From Rhodophyticola sp017644125 (GTDB taxonomy: Bacteria > Pseudomonadota > Alphaproteobacteria > Rhodobacterales > Rhodobacteraceae), in NCBI RefSeq assembly GCF_042140125.1, contig NZ_CP159473.1: 64,000 bases of DNA; one strand, given 5' to 3'. The notes under the pieces were generated by a model that searched no databases, was not told the origin of the DNA, and saw only the letters and a program-made list of their open reading frames with translations. Below, in pieces: positions 1-8,307 of this stretch. Numbering within the stretch: position 1 is the stretch's first letter; each line of letters opens with the position of its first letter. A program made the position numbers and the translations under genes.

Positions 1-87
1 GGCGGCACGTTCCAGATCCGATGACACACAGGCCGACAGGCCCAATGTGGCAACGAGTGCGAGAGTGATTTTATGGATTCCGCGCAT
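1..87 (-). CDS. lipoprotein, N-terminal part only (cut by window edge)
   Basis: Only the first 29 codons are in the window. They encode a classic lipoprotein signal: charged start (MRGIHK), hydrophobic core and lipobox LSAC with the acylated cysteine at residue 20. A good ribosome binding site (AGGAGA) sits 9 nt before the ATG. The mature part begins CVSSDLERAA. Function is unknown. It lies downstream of the terminator at 150-186, so it probably has its own promoter. Confidence 0.75.
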   Translation of the reverse strand, partial: MRGIHKITLALVATLGLSACVSSDLERAA

Positions 88-149
88 TTTGCGTCTTCTC
101 CTGTCGATATGATGCCTCTGTAACCGGACCCTATCCCATTACGCGACCT

Positions 150-186
150 AAAAAAAGGCGGTCGGCACAAATAACTGGCCGACCGC
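150..186 (-). terminator. rho-independent terminator downstream of the 353-727 gene
   Basis: A perfect 9-bp stem (GCGGTCGGC at 158-166 with GCCGACCGC at 178-186) and an 11-nt loop is followed, in the minus direction, by seven U residues (A run 150-156). It ends transcripts arriving from the minus-strand gene at 353-727. Confidence 0.85.
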
Positions 187-352
187 TTTGAAGGGGAAGG
201 GTAACACGTCTTGTCACGATCGGCCCGGAAAAAGCTGGGGACAGGGGCCGACAATTCGACCGTTGCACAGGCTCCACCTGTCCAAAAGGACAAGTTCGGG
301 GCGGTTTTGCTTTGAGCCGGATTTCGCGCAACCAGAACGGGCATAGGCAGCT

Positions 353-727
353 TCATGCCGATCCGCCTTCCCAGATCCCGGTACCGTCGAAGGCTTCGGG
401 AAAAGCGGCGCGTGCGCGGCCCTCGTCCAGCCGCAGCAGCGCGTCATAACTTTCGGGATCGAACGGGTCTTCGGCGGCAACCACCTCGCGCCCGAAGAGC
501 CAGCTGAGCCGGCCCGCGTCGAGATTGCCGCGCTCGAAGGGCTCCGCCCCGAAATACAGCCAGAGCGCCTCGACGAAGGCCGCATCCGCCCGCCGATCCG
601 CGGGCCGTCGGTCCGCATACCGGTCCCGACGCACCAGCGGCGTGGCGCCAGCCTTGTTTTGCCTCCGAATGGTGAACTGGTAGTCCGTGCCCGGAAGGCG
701 ACCGGGGAAGCCGCGATGCTTGATCAT
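353..727 (-). CDS. hypothetical protein, 124 aa
   Basis: The start is ATG at 727 with a strong GGGAGG ribosome binding site. The protein is soluble, with no signal peptide or membrane segment, a basic N-terminal half and an acidic C-terminal half. I do not recognise a named family. The gene is real rather than a shadow: its RBS is good, it ends just before a strong terminator, and nothing competes on the other strand. Confidence 0.6.
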   Translation of the reverse strand: MIKHRGFPGRLPGTDYQFTIRRQNKAGATPLVRRDRYADRRPADRRADAAFVEALWLYFGAEPFERGNLDAGRLSWLFGREVVAAEDPFDPESYDALLRLDEGRARAAFPEAFDGTGIWEGGSA

Positions 728-760
728 CGCGCCCTCCCCTCTGTCAGATGTGCGGCAGCC

Positions 761-1105
761 CTATGGGATACCGGCCGTAGGCGTCTGTTGGCCCGTAGGT
801 GTTCTGCCGGTCTGGGTGCTGCTGTCGCCCTGATCTTCGTCGCGCTCTCGGCCGCGATCCACAAGCGGAGGACAGATTGCAACATTGGCCGCCGTGACGG
901 GATCTTGGATGCAGATCTCTTCACAAAGAACGAGATCGGGCGGATAGTTCGTGCCGGGCAAAGGGTCACTTGGAACACAAAGCGCTTCGCCGGATTTCGC
1001 ATATAGCGGAACGGCACGCGCCACCTGCGGCTGAGGTGGTTGCGCACAGGCCGCCAAAACGACCGCCGCCGTACTGGCCAACGCCATGAATTGCACATTA
1101 ACCAT
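761..1105 (-). CDS. small lipoprotein, 114 aa
   Basis: The N-terminus has a lipoprotein signal peptide with lipobox LAAC (Cys at about residue 20), followed by a proline/glutamine-rich linker. The mature part carries five cysteines, four of them close together around residues 43-78, which suggests disulfides in the periplasm. The tail is low-complexity (T/G/Q/P). ATG at 1105 has an AAGGGGAG ribosome binding site. Family and function are not recognised. Confidence 0.65.
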   Translation of the reverse strand: MVNVQFMALASTAAVVLAACAQPPQPQVARAVPLYAKSGEALCVPSDPLPGTNYPPDLVLCEEICIQDPVTAANVAICPPLVDRGRERDEDQGDSSTQTGRTPTGQQTPTAGIP

Positions 1106-1203
1106 GAGGTTCTCCCCTTAAATTGAATGGTCACACAGTACTCTGTTCGACCGAATTGGGGAAGAGGTTCAATAAACGGGAGATTTTTCGTTACCGCGAT
1201 GTG

Positions 1204-1229
1204 CCGGACGGGCGGGGTGGCCCGTCCGG
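1204..1229. other. strong hairpin downstream of the 46-aa lipoprotein gene
   Basis: A perfect 10-bp stem (1204-1213 with 1220-1229) has a 6-nt loop. It begins 11 nt after the minus-strand stop codon, where a terminator is expected, but no U-run follows in either direction. It could be a weak terminator or a 3-prime mRNA stabiliser. Confidence 0.5.
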
Positions 1230-1240
1230 GCGGGACACGG

Positions 1241-1381
1241 TCAGTTGTACTTGCTGTAGACCGGTTCCTCGACAATCGGTGCCGGCTCGACAATGATGAT
1301 TTCTTCCTGCGGGGCCTGCGCACAAGCGGCGACGCTTGCCAGAAGACCCAGGGCAAGAAGGGCCTTGATGCTCTTGGACAT
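1241..1381 (-). CDS. very small lipoprotein, 46 aa
   Basis: The protein is MSKSIKALLALGLLASVAAC followed by 26 mostly acidic/proline residues ending in VYSKYN. The lipobox is VAAC, Cys at residue 20. The ribosome binding site AGGAGAG lies 5 nt before the ATG at 1381. I recall similar tiny lipoproteins with acidic, proline-rich tails as common in Rhodobacterales. No function is known; anchoring in the inner leaflet of the outer membrane is the likely location. Confidence 0.8.
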   Translation of the reverse strand: MSKSIKALLALGLLASVAACAQAPQEEIIIVEPAPIVEEPVYSKYN

Positions 1382-1583
1382 CTCGCTCTCCTGTTATGTG
1401 CGGGCGCATCCGGGTTGATCCCGGGCACACCCATTGGTTCGGTCACGTGAAGGTGACCGTCCCCGAGAATACCCTGAATAGCTGCCGCGCCATACCGGTT
1501 TCGGTGCGCCCCGCGGGTCTGTGGCGGACATGCATCATAAACTTGTCCACATGAACGCTGCCCCGCAACATGTTGTAGAGTCA

Positions 1584-1988
1584 TCAGAAACCCTCCCATA
1601 TACAGGTGTCGTTCTCGATGACGTAACCGGCGAAAAACTGCGTGGCGTCGGGCGCCGTCTCTCCGCGCGGCACGATGCGGTCCATGACCTGCACCACAAC
1701 CTGCGCGGGTGGCTCGGGCGCGTTCCGGGCGGCGGCGACCCCCCATTCGGCGCACAGCCAGTCAAGGTCTTCCTGAGGGTCGGCGGAGCTGTCGGCGATG
1801 CCGGGCGCGAGGACGCGGAGCACCGTCCAGAGCTCCCCGGAAAAGGGCTGTTCCTCGTAAAGCGTCTCGTGCAGTTCCATGGTCACACCGGAGGGCGCGA
1901 CCGCCTCCTGCGCCGCCGTAGAGGCCGCCGTGACGGCCAAGATCGGCGCGGCGAGGTATAACAATGGTATATCAATTCGCCCGATCAT
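1584..1988 (-). CDS. secreted hypothetical protein (DUF6497-like), 134 aa
   Basis: A signal peptide is predicted (hydrophobic stretch LLYLAAPILAVTAASTAAQ), followed by a small soluble domain with two cysteines near residues 79 and 130 that may form a disulfide. The look of the protein fits the Rhodobacterales family DUF6497, from memory only. Its start overlaps the stop of the upstream cupin gene by 4 nt (ATGA), so the two are translationally coupled. The first codons contain one copy of a 21-bp repeat also found at 45381-45401. Confidence 0.6.
   Translation of the reverse strand: MIGRIDIPLLYLAAPILAVTAASTAAQEAVAPSGVTMELHETLYEEQPFSGELWTVLRVLAPGIADSSADPQEDLDWLCAEWGVAAARNAPEPPAQVVVQVMDRIVPRGETAPDATQFFAGYVIENDTCIWEGF
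1957..1977 (+). repeat. 21-bp dispersed repeat, copy A
   Basis: The core ATAACAATGGTATATCAA and its edges match 45381-45401 exactly over 21 nt in the opposite orientation. It falls inside the first codons of the 1584-1988 gene. The GGTATATC-type partial palindrome resembles operators of GntR-family regulators, but no regulator is identified here. Confidence 0.7.
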
Positions 1989-2377
1989 GACTTTTCCGGC
2001 CCCTCCTCGGGATCGGTTTCGAACGTGGCGGGCGCGGTGATCTCGATCAGCTCCATGTCGTCGGAATGGCGCAGCTCCCTATGGCGGATACCGGGCGGCT
2101 GGAGAACGCAGGAGCCAGCACGCAGCAGATGCTCCCCCTCCCCCTCATACTCGAAGAGGACCCAGCCCTTCGTGACGTAGACCATCTGGAATTCGAGCCT
2201 GTGGGAATGCCACTCGCCCGGGCTTTTCCGTCCCGGGACGGCCCGGATCACCTGCGCGCCGAACCTGCCATCCGTCGCCTCCGCGATGCCGAGCCCGCGA
2301 TACTCGAAAAAGGCGCGGAGGCCTTCGCCGGCAAAAGGGGATGCGTCGGCGTGAGAGATGGTGAACGCCGCGCTCAT
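1985..2377 (-). CDS. cupin domain protein, 130 aa
   Basis: This is a single cupin barrel. Motif 1 appears as G-E-W-H-S-H-x-x-E-F-Q-M-V-Y-V (residues about 54-68), with two histidines and a glutamate as candidate metal ligands. Motif 2 appears as P-P-G-I-R-H-R-E (about 94-101), adding a third histidine. No other domain is present, so it could be a small-molecule enzyme or sensor; the substrate cannot be told. It is the first gene of a two-gene operon with the secreted DUF6497-like protein, with a 4-nt overlap. Confidence 0.8.
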   Translation of the reverse strand: MSAAFTISHADASPFAGEGLRAFFEYRGLGIAEATDGRFGAQVIRAVPGRKSPGEWHSHRLEFQMVYVTKGWVLFEYEGEGEHLLRAGSCVLQPPGIRHRELRHSDDMELIEITAPATFETDPEEGPEKS

Positions 2378-2411
2378 CGCGCCGCCCCTCTTGCCCGGTG
2401 CCGCGGCAGGG

Positions 2412-2675
2412 TCAGTGGTTGCGCAGCGCCTCGATCAGCTCGTCCTTGCTCATGTCCGAGCGGCCGTCGATGCCGATCTCCTGCGCACGGTCGTAGAGCT
2501 CCTCCCTGGTCCACTCCTCGTAGGGCGGGGCCTTGCCGCCCTTTTTCGAGGGGTCCATGTCGTCGCTGGCCTGCGCATTGGCGATCCGCGCGGCCTTCTC
2601 CTTGGACATGCCCTTGTCGCGCAGGGCTTCGTAGGTGTCGTCGTCCTTGATGGACTTGCCGTGATCCTTGCTCAT
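2412..2675 (-). CDS. Rho N-terminal/SAP-like domain protein, 87 aa
   Basis: The first half (KDHGKSIKDDDTYEALRDKG then MSKEKAARIAN) matches a small stress-type domain seen in many bacteria (DUF7218-like). The second half (WTREELYDRAQEIGIDGRSD then MSKDELIEALRN) is a Rho-N/SAP-like helix-extended-loop-helix, a nucleic-acid binding fold. The start at 2675 is chosen for its AAAGGAG ribosome binding site; an upstream in-frame ATG lacks one. Function is unknown, possibly nucleic-acid binding. It is monocistronic. Confidence 0.75.
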   Translation of the reverse strand: MSKDHGKSIKDDDTYEALRDKGMSKEKAARIANAQASDDMDPSKKGGKAPPYEEWTREELYDRAQEIGIDGRSDMSKDELIEALRNH

Positions 2676-2881
2676 GAAACTCTCCTTTCGGAGACAACAC
2701 CGGTATCCCGAGCTTGGTTCCTGCGCGACAGCCCGGTGCGCCCCGGACCCCGACCCGCGAAACCCCGCGCCGCGCGCACCGCGCAATCATGGCGCGAGCC
2801 GGACCATTGCAGGGACGGCCCACCTGCGCCGACCGTGGTCTTTCCGGGGGCTTTGACGGGGCTGGGCGGGACATCACGGCC

Positions 2882-4414
2882 TCACAGCGGAATGTTGTCG
2901 TGCTTTTTCCACGGCATCTCCACCTGCTTGGTGCGCAGTGCGGCGAAGGCGCGGCAGACCCGCTTGCGGGTGCTGCGGGGCTGGATCACCTCGTCTATGA
3001 AGCCGCGTTCGGCGGCCACGAACGGGTTGGCGAACCGGTCCTCGTATTCGGCGGTATGGGCGGCGATCTTTTCCGGGTCGCCCAGATCGGTCCGGTGCAG
3101 GATCTCCACCGCGCCCTTGGCCCCCATCACCGCGATTTCCGAGGTGGGCCAGGCATAGTTGATGTCGCCCTGCAGATGTTTCGACGCCATCACCACATAG
3201 GCCCCGCCATAGGCCTTGCGGGTGATCACCGTGACCTTCGGCACCGTCGCCTCGCCATAGGCGAAGAGCAGTTTCGCACCATGCTTGATGACGCCGTTAT
3301 ATTCCTGCCCGGTTCCCGGCAGGAAGCCCGGGACATCGACGAAGGTGAGCAGTGGAATGCTGAACGCGTCGCAGAAGCGGACGAAGCGGGCGGCCTTGCG
3401 CGCGCTGTCGATATCCAGAACCCCGGCAAGGTTCAGCGGCTGGTTGGCGACCACGCCCACCGTCTGCCCCTCCAGCCGGATGAAGCCGGTGATGATGTTT
3501 TTCGCGAACTCCTCCTGGATCTCGAAGAAGTCGCCCTCATCGGCCACCTTGAGGATCAGTTCCTTCATGTCATAGGGCATGTTGGGATTGTCGGGGATCA
3601 GCGTGTCGAGGCTTTCCTCGATCCGGTCGGGATCGTCGTGGAAGGCGCGCACGGGCGGTTTTTCGCGGTTGGAGAGTGGCAGGAAATCGATCAGGCGGCG
3701 CAGTTCGGACATCGCCTCCACGTCATCCTCGAACGCGCCGTCGGCGACGGAGGATTTGCGCGTATGGGTGGTGGCCCCGCCCAGTTCCTCGGCGGTGACA
3801 TGTTCATTGGTGACGGTCTTCACCACATCGGGGCCGGTGACGAACATGTAGGAGCTGTCCTTCACCATGAAGATGAAATCGGTCATCGCGGGCGAATAGA
3901 CGGCTCCGCCGGCGCAGGGCCCCATGATCATGGAGATCTGCGGCACCACGCCCGAGGCGCGGATGTTGCGCTGGAACACCTCGCCATAGGCCGCCAGCGA
4001 GCTGACGCCTTCCTGAATGCGGGCGCCGCCGCTGTCGTTGATGCCGATCACCGGGGCGCCGTTCTGCATCGCCATATCCATGATCTTGCAGATCTTCGCG
4101 GCATGGGTTTCCGACACGGAGCCGCCCAGAACCGTGAAATCCTGGGAGAAGACATAGACCATGCGGCCGTTCACCGTGCCCCAGCCGGTGACCACGCCAT
4201 CGCCGCGGGGTTTGGATTTCTCCATCCCGAAATCCGTACAGCGATGGGTGACGAACATGTCGTACTCCTCGAAGCTGTCTTCATCGAGCAGGAGTTCGAC
4301 CCGTTCGCGCGCGGTCAGCTTGCCCTTGGCGTGCTGGCTGTCGATGCGGGTCTGGCCGCCGCCAAGGCGGGCTTCCTCCCGACGGTGTTCAAGCTCTTGC
4401 AGGATGTCTTTCAC
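2882..4414 (-). CDS. pccB: propionyl-CoA carboxylase beta subunit
   Basis: The 510-aa protein is a full-length carboxyltransferase of the PccB family. It transfers CO2 from biotin to propionyl-CoA to give (S)-methylmalonyl-CoA. Characteristic stretches are GGSVSETHAAKI, NDSGGARIQEGV, MGPCAGGAVYSPA, the acyl-CoA/biotin site region FVDVPGFLPGTGQE and RKAYGGAYVVM near the C-terminus. The biotin-carrying alpha subunit (pccA) is not in this window. The upstream region has TTTGCAAA-type sites, matching control by the ScfR-family protein encoded at 5964-7361. MeaB at 53594-54586 serves a later step of the same pathway. Confidence 0.97.
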   Translation of the reverse strand: MKDILQELEHRREEARLGGGQTRIDSQHAKGKLTARERVELLLDEDSFEEYDMFVTHRCTDFGMEKSKPRGDGVVTGWGTVNGRMVYVFSQDFTVLGGSVSETHAAKICKIMDMAMQNGAPVIGINDSGGARIQEGVSSLAAYGEVFQRNIRASGVVPQISMIMGPCAGGAVYSPAMTDFIFMVKDSSYMFVTGPDVVKTVTNEHVTAEELGGATTHTRKSSVADGAFEDDVEAMSELRRLIDFLPLSNREKPPVRAFHDDPDRIEESLDTLIPDNPNMPYDMKELILKVADEGDFFEIQEEFAKNIITGFIRLEGQTVGVVANQPLNLAGVLDIDSARKAARFVRFCDAFSIPLLTFVDVPGFLPGTGQEYNGVIKHGAKLLFAYGEATVPKVTVITRKAYGGAYVVMASKHLQGDINYAWPTSEIAVMGAKGAVEILHRTDLGDPEKIAAHTAEYEDRFANPFVAAERGFIDEVIQPRSTRKRVCRAFAALRTKQVEMPWKKHDNIPL

Positions 4415-4496
4415 GTGGGTCCCTCCGGTATCCGCATGGCGCGTTTCGGCGGAGATTACAGAGGGAGATCGCGCAAATACAGGGCGAATTGGAATA

Positions 4497-4536
4497 TTTG
4501 CAAATTACTGCGCCGTGTGATTTGTAATATTGCAAA
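4497..4536. promoter_or_regulatory. putative PccR operator upstream of pccB
   Basis: There is a perfect TTTGCAAA palindrome at 4497-4504, and degenerate half-sites TTTGTAAT (4521-4528) and ATTGCAAA (4529-4536). They lie 83-122 bp before the pccB start, in the space divergent from the Bcr/CflA gene. In Rhodobacter sphaeroides, TTTGCAAA motifs upstream of pccB were reported as needed for PccR control. Spacing here differs from the published paired motif, so binding is an inference. Confidence 0.65.
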
Positions 4537-4640
4537 TGAGCAAACTCGCGGCCTTTCCCGGTGCCTGGCGGGTGGCGCGCACAGGCGCTTGTGCGCCGGC
4601 GCTCATGGACAACCCCCACCCGCGGGCGTAAACGAGGGTA

Positions 4641-5858
4641 ATGACATCCCGCCCCGTGGTCCGGTTTCTCGACCGTTCGACCCCTCCGCATATCTTTACC
4701 CTGATCGTGCTGACCGGCCTCGGCGCGCTGTCGATGAACCTGTTTCTGCCGTCGCTTCCCAACATGACGACCTATTTCGACACGGATTACCGGCTGATCC
4801 AGCTGTCGGTGTCGGGCTATCTGGGCATGAACGCGGTGTTGCAGCTTTTCATCGGCCCGATCTCGGACCGGTACGGGCGCAGGCCGGTGCTGCTCTGGGG
4901 GATCGGCATTTTCGTGCTGGCCACGATCGGCTGCATCTTCGCGACCACGATCGAGATCTTCCTGTTCTTCCGCATGATCCAGGCCACCGTGGTGGTCGGC
5001 ATGGTTCTGGGCCGCGCGGTGGTGCGCGACATGGTTCCGCAGGATCAGGCGGCCTCGATGATCGGCTATGTCACCATGGGCATGGCGGTGGTGCCGATGG
5101 TGGGCCCGGTCTTTGGCGGCAGGTTGGAGGAATCCTTCGGCTGGCAGTCGAATTTCTGGGTTCTCGCGGGCCTCGGCGCGCTGGTCTGGGCGCTGATCTG
5201 GCGCGATCTGGGGGAAACGGCAGGAGCCGGCGCAGGCAGCATCCGCGCCCAGTTCGCCGAATATCCCGAATTGCTGACGGCGCGCCGCTTCTGGGGGTAT
5301 TGCCTGGCCGCCGCCTTCGCCTCGGGCGCGTTCTTCGCCTATGTGGGCGGGGCGCCCTATGTGGGCTCCGAGGTGTTCGGGCTGAGCCCGGCGATGGTCG
5401 GCTTCTTCTTCGGCGCGCCGGCGGTCGGGTATTTCTTCGGCAATTTCATCTCGGGCCGGTATTCGGTGCGCGTGGGCATCAACACGATGATCCTCTGGGG
5501 CTGCCTGATTTCCGCCGTGGGGATAACGGTGCTGCTGCTGCTGTTTCTGGCCGGGTTCAAGAGCGCCGTCATCTTCTTCGGGTTCATGACCTTCGTGGGT
5601 CTGGGCAACGGCATGGTCATTCCCAACGCGACCTCCGGCATGCTGTCGGTGCGGCCGCATCTGGCAGGCACCGCCTCGGGCCTTGGCGGGGCCTTCATGA
5701 TCGGCGGCGGCGCGGCACTGGCGGCGCTGGCCGGCACGCTTCTGACCATGGGCAACGGGGCATTTCCGCTGATCTGGATCATGCTGGTCACCGCGGTTCT
5801 GGCCGTCGCCTCGATCGTCTACACGATCCGGCGGGAGCGCCAGGTCACCGGCATCTGA
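4641..5858 (+). CDS. Bcr/CflA-family multidrug efflux MFS transporter
   Basis: The 405-aa major facilitator protein has about 12 membrane segments and exports drugs across the inner membrane using the proton gradient. Family marks are the N-terminal NLFLPSLPNMTTYF stretch and the loop motif GPISDRYGRRPVLL (motif A). It is divergent from pccB with a 226-bp shared regulatory region. It ends about 100 bp before pccR and could be read through into it, but the pccR operator suggests a separate promoter. The substrate is unknown. Confidence 0.9.
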   Translation: MTSRPVVRFLDRSTPPHIFTLIVLTGLGALSMNLFLPSLPNMTTYFDTDYRLIQLSVSGYLGMNAVLQLFIGPISDRYGRRPVLLWGIGIFVLATIGCIFATTIEIFLFFRMIQATVVVGMVLGRAVVRDMVPQDQAASMIGYVTMGMAVVPMVGPVFGGRLEESFGWQSNFWVLAGLGALVWALIWRDLGETAGAGAGSIRAQFAEYPELLTARRFWGYCLAAAFASGAFFAYVGGAPYVGSEVFGLSPAMVGFFFGAPAVGYFFGNFISGRYSVRVGINTMILWGCLISAVGITVLLLLFLAGFKSAVIFFGFMTFVGLGNGMVIPNATSGMLSVRPHLAGTASGLGGAFMIGGGAALAALAGTLLTMGNGAFPLIWIMLVTAVLAVASIVYTIRRERQVTGI

Positions 5859-5921
5859 CGCCCGCGCGCGCCCAGAATTCCCTTGCCAAGGCCGAGTTTG
5901 CGGGGTCTGCTCCCCCCGGAG

Positions 5922-5950
5922 TTTGCAAACAAAGCTCCAGATTCTGCAAA
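5922..5950. promoter_or_regulatory. putative PccR autoregulatory operator
   Basis: A perfect TTTGCAAA (5922-5929) is followed 13 nt later by TCTGCAAA (5943-5950), just 14-42 bp before the chosen pccR start. The same 8-mer occurs upstream of pccB. A site this close to the start codon suggests repression or autoregulation of pccR. Confidence 0.6.
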
Positions 5951-5963
5951 GCGGAGGGCTCCG

Positions 5964-7361
5964 ATGGCCGTTCGAAAGCTGTATGCGGGTGCCAAGCTGC
6001 GCGAATTGCGCACCCGGCTTGGCCTGACCCAGAAGGATTTCGCGGCCAAGCTGGGTGTCTCCCTGCCCTATCTGAACCAGATGGAAAACAACAACCGCCC
6101 GGTTTCCACCACCGTGGTTCTGGGGCTTGCGCAGGAATTCGGCTTCGACGTGACCGAACTGAGCACGGGCGATGCGGAGCGTCTGGTCTCCGACATGCGG
6201 GAGGCGCTGGCCGATCCGGTCTTCACCGACACCGCACCGCCGCTGGCCGATCTGCGGCTGGCCGCGTCGAACGCGCCGGCGCTTGCGCGGGCCTTCCTGG
6301 ATCTGCATCGCAGCTATCGCCAGACCCATGAGCGGCTGGCCTCGCTGGACGAGGCGCTGGGCCGCGACGGGGCCGATACCGCCCCCTCCCCGTGGGAGGA
6401 GGTGCGGGATTTCTTCCATTACTGCGACAATTACATCGACGCGGTGGATCGTGCCGCCGAACGGTTCGCCGCGCAGGCCGGGGCCGATCTGGCCCATCAC
6501 ACCGAAGACAGGCTGCGCGCGCGCGGCATCACGATCCGCCACGAGGCCGGCACGGGCCTGCGCCATTACGATCCGGGCAGCCGGACGCTGACCCTGTCGC
6601 CCCGCGCCGCGCCCGAGACGCAGCGGTTTCAGCTGCTGCACCAGTTCGCGCTGCTGGATCAGGCGCAATTGCTGGGCGCGACGCTGGATCTGGCCCGGTT
6701 CCAGTCCGACACGGCGCGGTCCATCGCGCAGATCGGCATGGCCAATTACTTCGCGGGCGCGGTGCTGATGCCCTATACCCGCTTTGCCGAGGCGGCGGCC
6801 GAAACCCGCCACGATCTGGAACGCCTGTCGATCCAGTTCGGCGCGTCGATCGAGCAGGTGGCCCATCGGCTGTCGACCCTGCAACGCCCGGGCGCCAAGG
6901 GGGTGCCGTTCTTCTTCACCCGCGTCGATCAGGCCGGCACGATCACCAAGCGGCATTCGGCCACCCGGCTGCAATTCGCGCGCTTCGGCGGGGCCTGTCC
7001 GCTGTGGAACGTGCATCGCGCCTTCGAGACGCCGGGACAGTTCCTGCGGCAACTGGCCGAAACGCCCGATGGGGCGCGTTATGTGATTCTGGCCCGCGAC
7101 GTCTCCAAATCCGGGGGCGGATGGAACGCGCCGATGCGCCGCTATGCGATCTCGCTCGGCTGCGAGGTGAAACATGCCGGCGCGCTGGTCTACGCGGACG
7201 GTCTGGATCTGGAAAGCGCGGAAAGCTTCCAGCCGATCGGCATCTCCTGCCGGATCTGCGAGCGGACGGGCTGCCACCAGCGCTCGGTGCCGCCGCTGGA
7301 ACGCAAGCTGCGGATCGACCCGAACCACCGCGATATCCTGCCCTATGAGATCGAGCGTTGA
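5964..7361 (+). CDS. pccR: short-chain fatty acyl-CoA regulator (ScfR family), PccR-like
   Basis: The 465-aa cytoplasmic regulator has an XRE-type helix-turn-helix at residues about 9-60 (KLRELRTRLGLTQKDFAAKL, LPYLNQMENNNRPVS). A long IrrE-like/DUF2083 ligand-binding region follows, with a C-terminal cysteine cluster C-R-I-C-E-R-T-G-C. This is the architecture of ScfR regulators such as PccR, MccR and RamB, which sense acyl-CoA status. The start at 5964 is chosen for its GGAGG ribosome binding site and because the upstream operator would otherwise lie inside the gene. Proximity to pccB and shared TTTGCAAA motifs support PccR over its paralogues. Confidence 0.88.
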   Translation: MAVRKLYAGAKLRELRTRLGLTQKDFAAKLGVSLPYLNQMENNNRPVSTTVVLGLAQEFGFDVTELSTGDAERLVSDMREALADPVFTDTAPPLADLRLAASNAPALARAFLDLHRSYRQTHERLASLDEALGRDGADTAPSPWEEVRDFFHYCDNYIDAVDRAAERFAAQAGADLAHHTEDRLRARGITIRHEAGTGLRHYDPGSRTLTLSPRAAPETQRFQLLHQFALLDQAQLLGATLDLARFQSDTARSIAQIGMANYFAGAVLMPYTRFAEAAAETRHDLERLSIQFGASIEQVAHRLSTLQRPGAKGVPFFFTRVDQAGTITKRHSATRLQFARFGGACPLWNVHRAFETPGQFLRQLAETPDGARYVILARDVSKSGGGWNAPMRRYAISLGCEVKHAGALVYADGLDLESAESFQPIGISCRICERTGCHQRSVPPLERKLRIDPNHRDILPYEIER

Positions 7362-7420
7362 CCGGAGCCCGGCGCGCACCGTACTTCTGATCGGGTCTCA
7401 CCAACACAAGGAGAGGTCCC

Positions 7421-7891
7421 TTGGAACTGCATGCCACCCGCACCATCGCCGCAGACCGGGCCACGGTCTGGGCCGCGCTGAACGACGCGCAGACGCTAAA
7501 AGAGTGCATCCCCGGCTGTGAAGAGCTGACCGGAACGCCCGAGGAGGGGTTTTCCGCCGTGGTCAAGCAGAAGGTCGGCCCGGTGAAGGCCACCTTCAAG
7601 GGCGATGTGGTGCTGAGCGATGTGGTGCCCGGCACCAGCTACATGATTTCAGGCGAGGGCAAGGGCGGTGTCGCGGGGTTCGCCAAGGGCGCGGCGAAAG
7701 TGGTGCTGAGCGATGCGGCCGATGGCGGGACGGATCTGCATTACGATGTGGATGCCAAGGTCGGCGGCAAGATCGCACAGCTCGGCTCGCGCCTGATCGA
7801 CAGTTTCGCGCGGCGCATGGCGGATCAGTTTTTCGAACGGTTTCAGGACCATGTGGAAGGCAACGGGGCAGAGACCCCGGCCAAAGACTGA
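7421..7891 (+). CDS. CoxG-like SRPBCC family protein
   Basis: The 156-aa protein begins with the helix-grip fold typical of CoxG (CO dehydrogenase subunit G family): AADRATVWAALNDAQTLKEC then IPGCEEL. CoxG proteins help recruit or mature molybdenum hydroxylases at the membrane. The start is TTG at 7421, supported by AAGGAGAGG 7 nt upstream and no better ATG. The only molybdoenzyme subunit in the window is the form II CoxL-like gene 50 kb away at 58335-60635, so partnership cannot be claimed. Confidence 0.85.
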   Translation: MELHATRTIAADRATVWAALNDAQTLKECIPGCEELTGTPEEGFSAVVKQKVGPVKATFKGDVVLSDVVPGTSYMISGEGKGGVAGFAKGAAKVVLSDAADGGTDLHYDVDAKVGGKIAQLGSRLIDSFARRMADQFFERFQDHVEGNGAETPAKD

Positions 7892-7911
7892 AAATGGGCC
7901 CGTGCGGGCCC
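7892..7911 (-). terminator. terminator of the YdcH-family gene
   Basis: A 7-bp GC stem (GGGCCCG with CGGGCCC, 7896-7911) with a 2-nt formal loop is followed by AUUUUC in the minus direction, 75 nt after the minus-strand stop codon. It lies directly between the convergent CoxG-like and YdcH-like genes. Confidence 0.55.
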
Positions 7912-7985
7912 GGAGCGACGCGCATCTTCATCTTGCTGACAGTCCCGGCGGGCCGGGAGAAGACCCCCCGGCCCCAGGTTCCGGC

Positions 7986-8225
7986 TCAGGCTTTCGACAG
8001 CATGGCCGCGATCTGGTCTTTCAGCGCCAGACGTTCCTTGCGCATCTGAACCTCGGCCAGTTCCTCGCAGGGTTCGATGCCGGTTTCGGCCCGGTGCACC
8101 GCGCGGTTGATCTCGTGATAGGCATCCATCAGCTTTGCGAAATGCGCATCCGAGGTTTTCAACTCGTGAATCTTGTCCACCTGATCGGGGAATTCTTCGG
8201 CCAGTTCGTGGGGTGTGTGGCTCAT
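7986..8225 (-). CDS. YdcH family (DUF465) protein, 79 aa
   Basis: The small, highly helical, charged protein matches DUF465/YdcH: a short N-terminus (MSHTPHELAEEFPDQ), then a coiled-coil hairpin with the family-typical central stretch HEINRAVHRAE and a C-terminal helix rich in Arg/Lys/Leu. Function is not established for the family. It is a single gene convergent with the CoxG-like gene. Confidence 0.9.
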   Translation of the reverse strand: MSHTPHELAEEFPDQVDKIHELKTSDAHFAKLMDAYHEINRAVHRAETGIEPCEELAEVQMRKERLALKDQIAAMLSKA

Positions 8226-8307
8226 CGGTGTTTCCTTCTGCGTTCTGTTGCGGTCCGAGTTGATGTGGTAGCACCCTCATCGGCGGGTGCAATTGAGGGA
8301 AATCAAA

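Noticed and set aside
2714..6331. A 1205-codon plus-strand frame across pccB, the Bcr/CflA gene and pccR
   Set aside because: It is antisense to pccB and out of frame with the other two; its product is Arg/Gly/His-rich with no domain.
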